A program made the translations under genes and the position numbers. A model generated the notes under the pieces. That model made no database searches. It was not told where the DNA came from and was given only the letters and a program-made list of their open reading frames with translations. A stretch of 64,000 bases of DNA from Paenibacillus luteus. GTDB lineage: Bacteria > Bacillota > Bacilli > Paenibacillales > Paenibacillaceae. Shown here one piece after another: positions 1 through 8,397 of the stretch. The stretch covers positions 78,107 to 142,106 of the forward strand of contig NZ_SKCD01000012.1 in assembly GCF_006542765.1 (NCBI RefSeq), in the 5' to 3' direction. Each line of letters opens with the position of its first letter. The first letter of the stretch is position 1.

Positions 1-1074
1 ACGCCCGATGTGGCTAGAGTCTGCCAAGCCATCTTCGAAGAGCCATCCAAGGCTCATACCCTCACCGTGAAGCGCAATATGGTTGCCGTTGTATCCGATG
101 GGAGCGCCGTGCTGGGCCTTGGCAATATCGGCCCTTATGCGGCCATGCCTGTCATGGAGGGCAAAGCCATGCTGTTCAAGCAGTTTGCAGACGTAGATGC
201 CTTCCCGATTTGCCTTGACACCCAGGATACCGAAGCCATTATTGCCACCGTGAAAAATCTGGCACCTGCCTTCGGCGGCATTAATCTAGAGGATATTTCC
301 GCCCCGCGCTGCTTTGAAATTGAACAGCGCCTCCGGGAAGAGCTCGATATTCCCGTCTTTCACGATGATCAGCATGGCACAGCCGTTGTATTGTATGCTA
401 GTCTGCTCAATGCGCTCAAACTAACCGGACGCAGATTAGACGAGGCACGTATCGTAATCTGCGGCATCGGAGCTGCGGGTACTGCCTGCACCAAAATGCT
501 GCTAGCAGGCGGCGCGAAGCATATTGTCGGCGTCGATCGCGATGGCATTCTAACGGCTGATCGTTCTTATGAGAATGCCATGTGGCAATGGTACGCTGAT
601 CACACGAATCCGGAACGCCAAACCGGCGGCTTGGCTGATGCTCTGATCGGAGCCGATGTATTTATCGGTGTTTCCGCTGGCGGAATACTAAAACGTGCCC
701 ACATCGAAACGATGGCCAAAGACCCTATCGTCTTTGCAATGGCCAATCCCGAGCCGGAAATAAGGCCCGAGCTGGTCGAGGATATCGTCGCAGTCTTCGC
801 CACAGGTCGATCCGATTACCCAAATCAAATTAACAATGTTTTATGCTTCCCTGGCATTTTCCGGGGTGCTCTCGATAGCCGCGCGACCACCATAAACGAA
901 GAAATGAAGCTGGCCGCAGCAGAGGCGATCGCTTCCGTCATTAGCGAAGAAGAGCTAAGCCCGATGTATATCGTGCCAAGCGTATTCAACAGCCGGGTCG
1001 TCGAAGAGGTTAGGCGCCGCGTGATTCAGGCAGCTCAGCAAAGCGGCGTATCTCGGCGCCAAACGAGGGAGTAG
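1..1074 (+). CDS. NAD(P)-dependent malic enzyme, 3' part
   Basis: Oxidative decarboxylation of malate to pyruvate and CO2 in the cytoplasm. The frame is open from the first base of the window, so the start and probably about 100 N-terminal residues lie upstream; 357 residues are visible. The malic enzyme N-terminal domain is recognisable by SDGSAVLGLGNIGP and the FHDDQHGTA metal/substrate motif, followed by the NAD-binding domain with the dinucleotide motif GIGAAGTAC and the late MANPEPEI motif. The gene ends with TAG and is followed by a strong terminator about 75 bases later. The GTG at base 10 is internal to a conserved region and is not a credible start. Cofactor preference (NAD or NADP) cannot be decided from sequence reading. 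Confidence 0.93.
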   Translation, partial: TPDVARVCQAIFEEPSKAHTLTVKRNMVAVVSDGSAVLGLGNIGPYAAMPVMEGKAMLFKQFADVDAFPICLDTQDTEAIIATVKNLAPAFGGINLEDISAPRCFEIEQRLREELDIPVFHDDQHGTAVVLYASLLNALKLTGRRLDEARIVICGIGAAGTACTKMLLAGGAKHIVGVDRDGILTADRSYENAMWQWYADHTNPERQTGGLADALIGADVFIGVSAGGILKRAHIETMAKDPIVFAMANPEPEIRPELVEDIVAVFATGRSDYPNQINNVLCFPGIFRGALDSRATTINEEMKLAAAEAIASVISEEELSPMYIVPSVFNSRVVEEVRRRVIQAAQQSGVSRRQTRE

Positions 1075-1536
1075 CTGCAGTTGCACCTATAGATGCATCC
1101 TTTGCCGCTTTCTCTTCCTTTTTGAGCTTTATAAGCATGTATACATTCTGCCTGTTTACGGAGCTTCTCCATATGCAGGCAGTTTTTTATTGAAGTCAGA
1201 TTATAGAAATACAGCGTTTTCTTAAACTGGTTGAAACCTGAATGGCTGCTTGCACGTATTCGTTCTTATGCACTACTTGCAGGTTGCGTCGGCACTAGAA
1301 TAGCTGGCATTCCCAGAATGAGGGTAGGCTTGTGTCCTGCAGTCATTATTTTCAAAAAACACATGACAACTATCATCTTCTTATGCTAATTAAATATGCT
1401 ATAATTATTATATTAAGCGCTAAAGCGCTTTTTTCAACGAGCTGCAGCATTGGCAGGCACATAAGGGAATTTCCATATGGTGTATTTCATTAAGCAGGCT
1501 TTATGTGCAGTTAGTTGACGGAAAGGGAGCCTGGTA
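1075..1536. other. Intergenic region between malic enzyme and DedA genes
   Basis: After the terminator no coding frame is convincing. A TATAAT hexamer lies at 1400-1405 without a good -35 at the right distance. At 1415-1434 AAGCGC and GCGCTT flank TAAA and are followed by six T, a small terminator-like hairpin that would lie in the DedA leader if transcription starts at the TATAAT. Either it is an attenuator or a coincidence; the stem is only six pairs. Confidence 0.4.
1148..1188 (+). terminator. Rho-independent terminator of the malic enzyme gene
   Basis: CTGCCTG (1148-1154) pairs with CAGGCAG (1176-1182), followed by six T. The loop holds a second small stem, GGAG with CTCC, giving a branched hairpin. 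Confidence 0.88.
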
Positions 1537-2190
1537 ATGTTTCAAGCAGTAGTCGACTTTTTAAAGGATTTCGGGCCACTGGGCTTGTTTATTCACGCGT
1601 TTTTGGACGCCGTTATTTTCCCCATTCCCGCGTTCTTCCTACAAGTTTCGCTAAGCATCCTAAATCCATCTACAGCACTATGGCTGGCTACTGTGGGCTA
1701 TGTCGCTTGTCTCTTAGGTACACCCGTAGGGTATTACCTTGGCAAGGTAATGGGCAAATCCGTCCTATATAAGTTTCTCAAGAAAGAATGGATCGACGCT
1801 GCGACCGACAAGTTTCAGAAAAATGGCGAAGCCGCTATTCTGATCGGATCATTTACACCGATTCCCTTTAAAGTATTTACCATTCTATCGGGCTGCTTAA
1901 ACTTCCCTATCTGGCGATTGATTGGCTATGCTGCTATCGGACGCGGATTGAAATTTTATATCGTTGGCCTCCTGTTCTACTTCTACGGGCGTGCAGCGGA
2001 GAGCATGGTGAAAGACGTTTCGTTATATATCTTTATTGTTGCGGTTCCGCTCATCGTTATCTTTTTGCTCATCCGTAAAAGAAGAAACAAAAAGAAAACG
2101 TTAGCTGACAAGCTAGTCGAAGCCGAAGCTTCACAAACCGAACAAATGAAACCAACCGAAAGCACAAATACGATCCAAATTGATTCCTAA
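1537..2190 (+). CDS. DedA/VTT-domain inner membrane protein (YqaA-like)
   Basis: A 217-residue polytopic membrane protein of the SNARE-associated/DedA (VTT) superfamily, whose members act in membrane lipid scrambling and envelope homeostasis. Hydrophobic segments lie near residues 10-30, 45-75, 105-125, 130-155 and 165-185. Family hallmarks include a proline-bearing re-entrant segment (FPIPAFFLQV), a glycine-rich helix (GTPVGYYLGKVMG) and the second FTPIPFKVFT re-entrant motif followed by GRGLKFY. The C-terminus is a charged tail with RKRRNKKK. A GGGAG ribosome site precedes the ATG. The gene stands alone and ends in a 14-bp tandem duplication and a strong terminator. The transported lipid is unknown. 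Confidence 0.85.
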   Translation: MFQAVVDFLKDFGPLGLFIHAFLDAVIFPIPAFFLQVSLSILNPSTALWLATVGYVACLLGTPVGYYLGKVMGKSVLYKFLKKEWIDAATDKFQKNGEAAILIGSFTPIPFKVFTILSGCLNFPIWRLIGYAAIGRGLKFYIVGLLFYFYGRAAESMVKDVSLYIFIVAVPLIVIFLLIRKRRNKKKTLADKLVEAEASQTEQMKPTESTNTIQIDS

Positions 2191-2207
2191 GACTTGATTC
2201 CTAAGAC
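2180..2207 (+). repeat. 14-bp perfect tandem duplication across a stop codon
   Basis: TTGATTCCTAAGAC occurs twice head to tail (2180-2193 and 2194-2207). The first copy contains the TAA stop of the DedA gene. Confidence 0.9.
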
Positions 2208-2208
2208 A

Positions 2209-2250
2209 ACAAAGAAAGACGTTCAATGATGAACGTCTTTCTTTGTTTTA
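2209..2250 (+). terminator. Terminator between the convergent DedA and NlpC/P60 genes
   Basis: A perfect 16-bp stem (ACAAAGAAAGACGTTC at 2209-2224 with its complement at 2231-2246) and a six-base loop, followed by a short T tract on the plus strand. It lies between two convergent genes; the minus-strand side is less T-rich. Confidence 0.9.
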
Positions 2251-2311
2251 TTCAACTGCATGCTTCGTGAGCCGACTTCGCGCCTGCCATCCGCCCAGTT
2301 GGAGCACTTAA

Positions 2312-3328
2312 CTATAATGCACTTCCGCCAAACACCATCCGGTACTCCCAATGAGTTCCCGCAATGCTGCTGACCGTTACACCGCCGCTTTCTACCGAAT
2401 ACGTATGTAACACCTTGCCATCGCCTAAATAAATGCCGTCATGCGTGATAGCTGCCGTAGCCTTGTTTATACCGCTGTAAGCAGACGCTTTGGTACCCTT
2501 GTAAGACATAAAGAAAACCACATCACCGCGCTTAAGCTGACTCCAGCTTGTCTTCGCTGTCCCTTTATCCTTTACGTACTGAGCTTGCTCGCGGGAATCA
2601 GCCGGAAGCTTGATGCCAAGTCCATCCAAAAAGGCTTGTCTTACAAAATCAGAGCAGTCAAAGGTAGTCGTCGTATTACGGTTAGAGCCATATTCGTAAG
2701 GCGTGCCCAAATAACGCATGCCTGCAGCTATCATTTTCTCAACTGACTTACTCGCTGATTCACCAGGGACTGTCACTGTTCCGCCGCCGCTATTACCCGA
2801 GCCGCTGCCGGGAACAGAGCTTGTTAAGCTCAGATAGGAATCCTGCGTGCTGACATAACCTCGTACGCCATTGCCATCCTTCACCTCATACCAGTAACTG
2901 TTAGGCATGGAAAGTACGGTTACCTGTTCGCCTTTCTGAAGGAAACGAATCCGCTCTCCTGAAGTGGAAGCAGCCTTTCTGAAGGATACAGATTCTTTGA
3001 CAACCGCGTTGCTGCCACTTGGTGTCGGTGTAGAGGTTGAGGTCTTAAGCTCGATATATTGGGAGGAAGTTGATATGTAACCTGTTTTGCCTGAGGAATC
3101 CGTTACCTTGTACCAATAGGAATTTACTTGATCGACAACGGTTACTTGATCGCCCTTCTTCAAGCTTCGGATAATGGATGCTGATGTTGATGGTGAGGTG
3201 CGCATATTTACGCTGGATTGTACTTCTCCCGCTTGTGCGGCCAATGCTGCCGGTACGGATATCGAGCTGAACAATAATGCTGCCGTTAACGTTGCTGTTG
3301 CCATCCTTTGTTTCATGGTGTATTGCAA
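2312..3328 (-). CDS. Secreted SH3b-SH3b-NlpC/P60 peptidoglycan hydrolase
   Basis: A 338-residue exported cell wall hydrolase, probably a gamma-D-glutamyl-diaminopimelate endopeptidase. It has a signal peptide ending near ALAAQA, two bacterial SH3 domains (about residues 35-93 and 107-168, each with an R-T/K-A-S type start and a W-Y-x-V core), a Gly/Ser linker, and a C-terminal NlpC/P60 domain (about 195-338). The catalytic Cys is in FDCSDF and the catalytic His in THDGIYLG, with a further polar residue in VLHTYS. The TTG at 3328 is chosen because AAGGAGG at 3338-3344 is nine bases away, while the ATG four codons later is too far. Monocistronic. The SH3 domains should bind the cell wall. Confidence 0.9.
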   Translation of the reverse strand: MQYTMKQRMATATLTAALLFSSISVPAALAAQAGEVQSSVNMRTSPSTSASIIRSLKKGDQVTVVDQVNSYWYKVTDSSGKTGYISTSSQYIELKTSTSTPTPSGSNAVVKESVSFRKAASTSGERIRFLQKGEQVTVLSMPNSYWYEVKDGNGVRGYVSTQDSYLSLTSSVPGSGSGNSGGGTVTVPGESASKSVEKMIAAGMRYLGTPYEYGSNRNTTTTFDCSDFVRQAFLDGLGIKLPADSREQAQYVKDKGTAKTSWSQLKRGDVVFFMSYKGTKASAYSGINKATAAITHDGIYLGDGKVLHTYSVESGGVTVSSIAGTHWEYRMVFGGSAL

Positions 3329-3667
3329 ATCTTTACGCCTCCTTGGTGTGTAAACAGTGTAGGTGTAACGGTTTCTGCTCCCATTGTAAAGAGGATTGCA
3401 ACAGACCAGTATCGACCATTCCTCCTAATTCCCGATCAGCAAAATTGGGAGGGTGGTCCCATAAATATCTTGGTAAAAAATACAAAAAAGGCATCTCCTC
3501 TTAAGAGACGCCTCATTACCTATTGCTTTTGAAACATTTACCTACATTGGCATAGATCTATCAAATAAATATCAAACATTTGGGACTTTTGGCAGAATGT
3601 CTTTTTCATGCCTTTTGTACCACAAAAAAAATTTTCCATATCCATTGGTAACAATTACCGATTATTA
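3329..3667. other. Leader region of the NlpC/P60 gene
   Basis: About 340 bases between the NlpC/P60 start and the end of the cation transporter gene. It holds the transporter's terminator (3484-3512). I looked for a c-di-AMP (ydaO) riboswitch, common before such hydrolases, and did not recognise one. No clear promoter pair was found. Confidence 0.4.
3484..3512 (-). terminator. Terminator of the cation diffusion facilitator gene
   Basis: Read on the minus strand, GGCGTCTC pairs with GAGATGCC (one G-U pair) across a short loop and is followed by six T. It lies about 155 bases after the stop codon of the minus-strand transporter gene. Confidence 0.75.
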
Positions 3668-4579
3668 TCAGTGGTTTTCTGGCCTATTTATTTCCAAATG
3701 CTCCTCGAGCTCCTGAGGTTCCACATGCACATGCACACTCATAATATTATGCTTTCGGCCCATTCGCTGCTCTATTTCATCACTGATGCGGTGACTTTCA
3801 ATCAGCGTGAGCTCAGGATTCACCTGTACAATCACATCGACCAGCACATGACTGCCGTGCACCCTCGCCTTAATATCCTTGATCGATTTGACGCCTTTGA
3901 TCTTAGCGATCGTGGTACGTAAGGAAGAAAGCTCATTTTCATCAAAACCATCGGTAAGCGCATGCGTAGAGCTGTAGAAGATCTCCCAGGCTGTTTTGCA
4001 AATAATGATTCCGACCGCAATAGCAGCTACTGGATCAAGCCAAGGCAAACCAAACTGGGCTCCGATTATGCCAATGGCTGCCCCAATACTGACCAGTGCA
4101 TCCGAAAAATTGTCTTTAGCTGCGGCGAGCAGCGCTTGATTATTAATGCGCAGCGCCAGCTTACGGTTGTATATATATACGCCAAACATGCATACGGCAG
4201 CGAATAAAGCGACCCATGCCGTAATTAAGTTCGGAATATGAGAAGTCGGAGAAAACAAAGATTTCACCGCACTGATCAGCACTTGAATGCCTACTGTCGC
4301 CATAATGAAGGAAGCGATTAACGCTGCAATGGTCTCTGCGCGGAAATGCCCGTACGGATGATCCTTATCCGGCGGTTTCTGCGATATTCGAAGGCCAATC
4401 AATACCGCCACGGAAGCCACGATATCCGTTAAGTTGTTGAAGCCATCCGCGACTAGTGCCCCTGAAACAAACCAGTAGCCCGCACCAAGCTTCATCGCCG
4501 ATAACGCCAAATAGGCTCCGATACTGACCCAAGCGCCTTTCTCACCTTGCTTGATTTCATCATATTGATTCAGCTTCAT
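3668..4579 (-). CDS. Cation diffusion facilitator, Mn/Zn exporter (MneP/MneS type)
   Basis: A 303-residue proton-coupled metal exporter of the cytoplasmic membrane. It shows the CDF pattern: six hydrophobic segments, the metal site motif ADGFNNLTDIVAS in TM2, the KPPDKDHPYGHFRAET loop, a second acidic pair in DNFSDA of TM5, and a C-terminal cytoplasmic domain ending in HVHVEP. The pattern is close to what I recall of the Bacillus manganese exporters MneP/MneS, which favours manganese, but that is inference. The ATG at 4579 gives the usual N-terminus (MKLNQYDEIKQGEKG); its GGGAGG is unusually close (two bases), so a start at 4639 with a 20-residue extension cannot be excluded. Confidence 0.9.
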   Translation of the reverse strand: MKLNQYDEIKQGEKGAWVSIGAYLALSAMKLGAGYWFVSGALVADGFNNLTDIVASVAVLIGLRISQKPPDKDHPYGHFRAETIAALIASFIMATVGIQVLISAVKSLFSPTSHIPNLITAWVALFAAVCMFGVYIYNRKLALRINNQALLAAAKDNFSDALVSIGAAIGIIGAQFGLPWLDPVAAIAVGIIICKTAWEIFYSSTHALTDGFDENELSSLRTTIAKIKGVKSIKDIKARVHGSHVLVDVIVQVNPELTLIESHRISDEIEQRMGRKHNIMSVHVHVEPQELEEHLEINRPENH

Positions 4580-4909
4580 TACCTCCCGAGCGTCCAACCT
4601 ATGTATTCTCAAGTTTAACAATGAACTTATCGGTATCATACCCGATCCATTCCGTGTGGGTCTAGAGAAACAGTGTTTACCAGGTGCGCGCTTTTATGCA
4701 TGGAGGCAACATTCCTCTGTTCTGCATATAAACTTTCAAGATCAATTCAAACAAGGTGAAACGGCTGTCGCCGCCCTCTGGCGGCGCAGCGTGTTTCAAT
4801 CCGAGAAATATAGAGAAGGGATAGCGAATTGATATACTTCCTACTATTATCTAAAAAGACGGATTCGGTTTTGAGAAACGAATTCCGTCTTTACCGCTAA
4901 AATGGCGTC
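4580..4909. other. Leader of the cation transporter with a strong hairpin
   Basis: No gene. It holds the rhamnose cluster terminator (4853-4893) and a long imperfect hairpin at 4758-4797: GAAAC, GCTG and CGCCGCC pair with GGCGGCG, CAGC and GTTTC around a CTCT loop. On the minus strand the hairpin would lie in the 5' leader of the transporter mRNA, about 180 bases before its start. It matches neither the NiCo nor the yybP-ykoY riboswitch as I know them. Confidence 0.6.
4853..4893 (-). terminator. Terminator at the end of the rhamnose transport operon
   Basis: AAAGACGGA and TCCGTCTTT form a nine-pair outer stem with inner TTCG/CGAA pairing. On the minus strand it ends in five T, 17 bases beyond the stop codon of the mutarotase gene. 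Confidence 0.88.
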
Positions 4910-5236
4910 TTATTTTAAGAAAAAGATTTCCTTTAACGGCTTGATTGGCTCCGCTTCCTGAAAGTCAAAGGAGCCCTGCACCATCTTAGATGTGATGGCA
5001 TTCCATCGTCCGCATGCCTCGCTCTCTGCGATATAGGCAAAGGCCGCCTCAACATCATCACATTCGAAGCAGTAGAAAAACTGGAGACCATTTTGAAAGA
5101 TGGAATAATTGCGGATACCCGCCTTACTGTGCTCCTCCATTACTTCCTGCCAAGGCTCGCCATGCATGCGTACGTACTCATCCAAGCATTCTTCTTGAAT
5201 TGTCCAAGTCCAAGCAAATTTATTGCTGCCGATCAT
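4910..5236 (-). CDS. rhaM: L-rhamnose mutarotase
   Basis: Interconverts the alpha and beta anomers of L-rhamnose in the cytoplasm so that the imported sugar suits the isomerase. The 108-residue length and the motifs fit the RhaM/YiiL/RhaU family: DEYVRMHGEPW (active-site Tyr and His), NYSIF (Tyr) and CGRWNAI (Trp). The ATG directly abuts the TAA of the binding protein gene, with AAGGCGG in the end of that gene as ribosome site, so translation is probably coupled. It is the last gene of the operon. It is the best evidence that the ABC transporter carries rhamnose, because the same set (regulator, binding protein, ATPase, two permeases, mutarotase) forms the rhizobial rhamnose locus. Confidence 0.88.
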   Translation of the reverse strand: MIGSNKFAWTWTIQEECLDEYVRMHGEPWQEVMEEHSKAGIRNYSIFQNGLQFFYCFECDDVEAAFAYIAESEACGRWNAITSKMVQGSFDFQEAEPIKPLKEIFFLK

Positions 5237-6265
5237 TTAATATACCGCCTTCCATTCTCCAATGTTGGCCGAATCGAATTTGAATGGGTCGCCCAGCATA
5301 ATTTGCGTGCCATCGCCGTCAGCAATGACTTCCTTAGCGCCAAGACGTCCCGCTTCAAATTTATCGCCAACCTTGCCCGTAATCGTGCCTTTGACGAGCG
5401 CATCCGCTGCAAAACCTGCCAGATAGCCGACATCCACCGGATTCCATAGATACATCCATTCGCTGACACCGCTTTCAATGTATTCAGCCATTTCGCTTGG
5501 AAGGCCAAGTCCCGTCAAATGCACTTTGCCTTTCAGCCCTTTGTCTGTCAATACTTTACCTGCGGCAGCAATCCCTACCGTAGTCGGGGCAATAATGCCT
5601 TTTAAGTCGGGATAAGATTTGAGCAAGGCCTCTGTCTCTGACACGCTTTTGTCGCGAAGATCATCGCCATAAGCGACCTTTACAAGCTCGATATCCGCAT
5701 ATTTAGGGTCCTCAAGCTCTTTCTTCATCCATTCGATCCATGTATTTTGGTTGGTCGCCTGGGACGTTGCGCTCAGAACCGCGATTTGGCCTTTCCCGCC
5801 AATCATCTCCGACAATGCTTGTACCTGCACGCGTCCGATCCGTTCCGGATCTGCTTGATTGATATGAACGAGGCGACTTTGGGCATTGACCGCCGAGTCC
5901 AGCGATATGACCTTAATGCCTTGGTCCATCGCTTTTTTGAGTGCCGGCTGCAGTGCATCCGGGTCATTGCCGACCATGGCGATTACGGCTACCTTCTGCG
6001 AAATCAGCTCTTCGATCATTTGTATTTGCGCTTCAGCAGTCGGTTGATCTGGCGCTTTCAATATCGCTTCATGGCCAAGTTCCTCAACCGCCAGCTTGAA
6101 GCCTTCCATCTCCTTCTCCCCGTAAGGATTTCCCGTATTTTTAAAGACAATCGCAAATTTCTTGCTGCCCCCTTCTTTCGCCGGTTCCTTCTCATTTCCT
6201 GAGCATGCTGCCAAAACAGTAATCATAAGTGCGACTGACAAACAAACGGATAACCACTTCTTCAT
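5237..6265 (-). CDS. Rhamnose-type sugar ABC transporter substrate-binding lipoprotein
   Basis: A 342-residue lipoprotein that binds the sugar outside the membrane and delivers it to the permeases. The signal peptide ends with lipobox LAAC. The rest is a periplasmic-binding-protein type I (ribose-type) fold: AIVFKNTGNPYGEKEMEGF at the N-terminus, VGNDPDAL, and ISLDSAV between the lobes. GGGAGG lies eight bases before the ATG. It sits between the second permease and rhaM. In rhizobia the equivalent is called RhaS; I leave the symbol empty because rhaS is also an E. coli regulator. Substrate assignment rests on neighbours. Confidence 0.88.
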   Translation of the reverse strand: MKKWLSVCLSVALMITVLAACSGNEKEPAKEGGSKKFAIVFKNTGNPYGEKEMEGFKLAVEELGHEAILKAPDQPTAEAQIQMIEELISQKVAVIAMVGNDPDALQPALKKAMDQGIKVISLDSAVNAQSRLVHINQADPERIGRVQVQALSEMIGGKGQIAVLSATSQATNQNTWIEWMKKELEDPKYADIELVKVAYGDDLRDKSVSETEALLKSYPDLKGIIAPTTVGIAAAGKVLTDKGLKGKVHLTGLGLPSEMAEYIESGVSEWMYLWNPVDVGYLAGFAADALVKGTITGKVGDKFEAGRLGAKEVIADGDGTQIMLGDPFKFDSANIGEWKAVY

Positions 6266-6310
6266 TTGTTGTTCCTCCCTTTTTTAGGCCACTAGGTTAA
6301 TCTATACAAA

Positions 6311-6326
6311 ACGACGTATACGTCGT
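6311..6326. promoter_or_regulatory. 16-bp perfect palindrome inside the rhamnose operon
   Basis: ACGACGTATACGTCGT reads the same on both strands. It lies in the 89-base gap between the second permease and the binding protein gene, 45 bases upstream of the binding protein start. With no loop it is better suited to a dimeric DNA-binding protein than to an RNA hairpin. The cognate regulator is not known. Confidence 0.55.
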
Positions 6327-6354
6327 GATGCAGCGTGAGTCATTAACTAAGCAT

Positions 6355-7338
6355 TCAAATACGTCCTTGCTTTCCTAGCTTGATCTTCGGAATCATGACC
6401 GCAACGATAAGCAGCAAGCCCAAAATAATGAGCAGCATTTGCGCTGGCACATTCACAAGCCCCAGGCCGTAGCGAAGAAATCCGATGAGAAATACGGCTA
6501 AAATCGCGCCGATCATTTTCCCTTTCCCGCCAGCTGTGCTAATGCCGCCAAGCACGACCATGGCGATTACGTCCAACTCGTAGCCTGTCGCTACGTTGGG
6601 TCTTGTGCTCCCCATTCGCGAGGTCAGAAACAGCGCCGTTACGGCAGCCATAAAGCCTGCCAGCGTAAAGACGATCAGCTTGATTTTGTCCACTTGCACT
6701 CCAGAAAAACGGCTAGCTGTTATGTTATTGCCCATGGCATACACCCGCCTGCCGAACGTCGTTTTATGGAGCAGCAAAATGAACGCAGCCGCAAATACGG
6801 CGAATACGATCAGTATAAAAGGAACCGGGCCAACATAACCCCAGCCGAGAAAGCTAAACCAATCAGGAAATTTACCAGCTGCCTGATCTTCCAAAATAAT
6901 ATAGGCGATCCCGCGATAGATAATCATCGTAGACAGCGTAACAATAACGGCCGACAGTTCCTTAAACTTCACGATAAGCAAGCCGTTTACGAAGCCGCAC
7001 AAAGTGCCCACCGCCAAACAAATAAGCATGGCAAGCGGCATCGGAACGCCCATCGTGTAAAGATCGGCCATGATAACCGAAGCTAGGGCAACAATGGACG
7101 CTACCGATATATCAATATCGCCAAGGATGATAATAAGCACCATCGGCAAAACGATAAATGCTTTATCCAGAAAGGTCATCGTAGCATCGCGCAAGCTGTC
7201 AAAGCTCCAATAATATTCGGATAAACTCATATTCATAATATTGATGCCAATAAAGATAAGGACGAGCATCCATTCCCATTGAAGCAGGAAGCTTTTCCAG
7301 GAAAAAGGTCGTCGATTCGTTACAATGCGCTGCTCCAT
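6355..7338 (-). CDS. Rhamnose-type sugar ABC transporter permease (second)
   Basis: A 327-residue integral membrane permease of the RbsC/BPD_transp_2 family. About nine or ten hydrophobic segments are visible, with the typical GDIDISVASIVAL motif after the second and the late GYELDVIAMVVLGGIS-GGKG segment that forms the ATPase contact region. It starts three bases after the previous permease stop, with GAGGAGGAAG as ribosome site 12 bases away. It would form a heterodimer with the neighbouring permease. About 38% of the inner motif positions look shared with that neighbour by eye only; no alignment was run. Confidence 0.87.
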   Translation of the reverse strand: MEQRIVTNRRPFSWKSFLLQWEWMLVLIFIGINIMNMSLSEYYWSFDSLRDATMTFLDKAFIVLPMVLIIILGDIDISVASIVALASVIMADLYTMGVPMPLAMLICLAVGTLCGFVNGLLIVKFKELSAVIVTLSTMIIYRGIAYIILEDQAAGKFPDWFSFLGWGYVGPVPFILIVFAVFAAAFILLLHKTTFGRRVYAMGNNITASRFSGVQVDKIKLIVFTLAGFMAAVTALFLTSRMGSTRPNVATGYELDVIAMVVLGGISTAGGKGKMIGAILAVFLIGFLRYGLGLVNVPAQMLLIILGLLLIVAVMIPKIKLGKQGRI

Positions 7339-7341
7339 GGC

Positions 7342-8397
7342 TTATATCTTCCTCCTCATGAGATTATTGCGATCCACGCCTCGTTTGACCAAAGCGTTAA
7401 TGATGACAGCGACGAGAATAATGGAGCCTTGAATTCCTGTCTGCCAGAATGGAGAGACATTAATGAGCGGCAGTGCGTTGTTGAGGATCCCGAGCAAAAT
7501 GGAACCAAGAATGATGCCTGATATTTTCCCTGATCCTCCAGCTATGCTCACCCCGCCCAGCACACAAGCCGCGATGACGCTCAGCTCGTAGCCCATCGCC
7601 GTGTCGCCCTGAGCAGAGGCGAACTTGGATACCCACAGTACGCCGGCTAACCCTGATAAGCCACCCATAATGGAATATACCAGCCACAAAATCTTTTCGT
7701 TGTTGATGCCGCTTATTTTCGCCGACTCCGGATTGCTGCCTACCGCATAAATTTGCCTGCCGGTTCTTGTATGGCTAATGAAATAATAAAAAACGATATA
7801 GGTTACGATGGCTATAAAAATTAAAGTATTCACGCCAAGGATCGATCCGGTCGCTATCGATTTGAAGCTACCGGGCATCTGATGCGCGCTTACCCACTTT
7901 CCGCCGCTCGCCATAAAGGTAAGTCCGCGGAAAACATTCATCATGCCCAGCGTTGCGATGATTGGCAGAATACCGAACCTAGATACCAGAAACCCAAGTA
8001 CAATCCCGCAAGCAAGCCCTACTGCTGTTCCAATCACGATGGCGAGCAGCGGATGAAGCTCCGGAAACTTACTCACGGTGAGGGCAGCTATCATCCCAGA
8101 TAACGCCAGTGTTGCTCCTATTGACAAATCAATGCCACGCGTAACGATGACGAGCATCATGCCGACAGCCAAGATACTTAAGATAGCCGTATTCGTCATG
8201 AGGTCATTCACATTTTCAAGCGTTAGAAAGCTTGGATTGCGCAGCTGTACAAGCGTGCACAGCACAAGAATGAACCCCAGAAGCCCAAGCTCCCTAAACC
8301 TTGCCACACTCCCGCTAAACGTTTGCTTCTTGCGCTCTACTATTGTCGTTTCCATCGTAGTCCCCACCTCTTTGACTTTCGTGCCGCTTGGCATCAT
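7342..8397 (-). CDS. Rhamnose-type sugar ABC transporter permease (first)
   Basis: A 351-residue RbsC-family permease with about ten hydrophobic segments and the motifs RGIDLSIGATLALSG and GYELSVIAACVLGGVSIAGG. The ORF start at 8397 overlaps the ATPase stop in an ATGA arrangement, typical of translational coupling. An alternative ATG at 8355 (METTIVERKKQ) has a better spaced GAGGTGG site eight bases upstream and gives a 337-residue protein, so the true start is uncertain. Pairs with the next permease and the upstream double ATPase. Confidence 0.87.
   Translation of the reverse strand: MMPSGTKVKEVGTTMETTIVERKKQTFSGSVARFRELGLLGFILVLCTLVQLRNPSFLTLENVNDLMTNTAILSILAVGMMLVIVTRGIDLSIGATLALSGMIAALTVSKFPELHPLLAIVIGTAVGLACGIVLGFLVSRFGILPIIATLGMMNVFRGLTFMASGGKWVSAHQMPGSFKSIATGSILGVNTLIFIAIVTYIVFYYFISHTRTGRQIYAVGSNPESAKISGINNEKILWLVYSIMGGLSGLAGVLWVSKFASAQGDTAMGYELSVIAACVLGGVSIAGGSGKISGIILGSILLGILNNALPLINVSPFWQTGIQGSIILVAVIINALVKRGVDRNNLMRRKI

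Noticed and set aside
3329..3600. Possible c-di-AMP riboswitch before the NlpC/P60 gene
   Set aside because: The conserved core of that riboswitch could not be found on the minus strand; the only hairpin is the terminator of the upstream gene.
4780..4803. GTTTCAATCC next to a hairpin, similar to the end of some CRISPR repeats
   Set aside because: Only one copy exists, with no spacer pattern and no cas genes.
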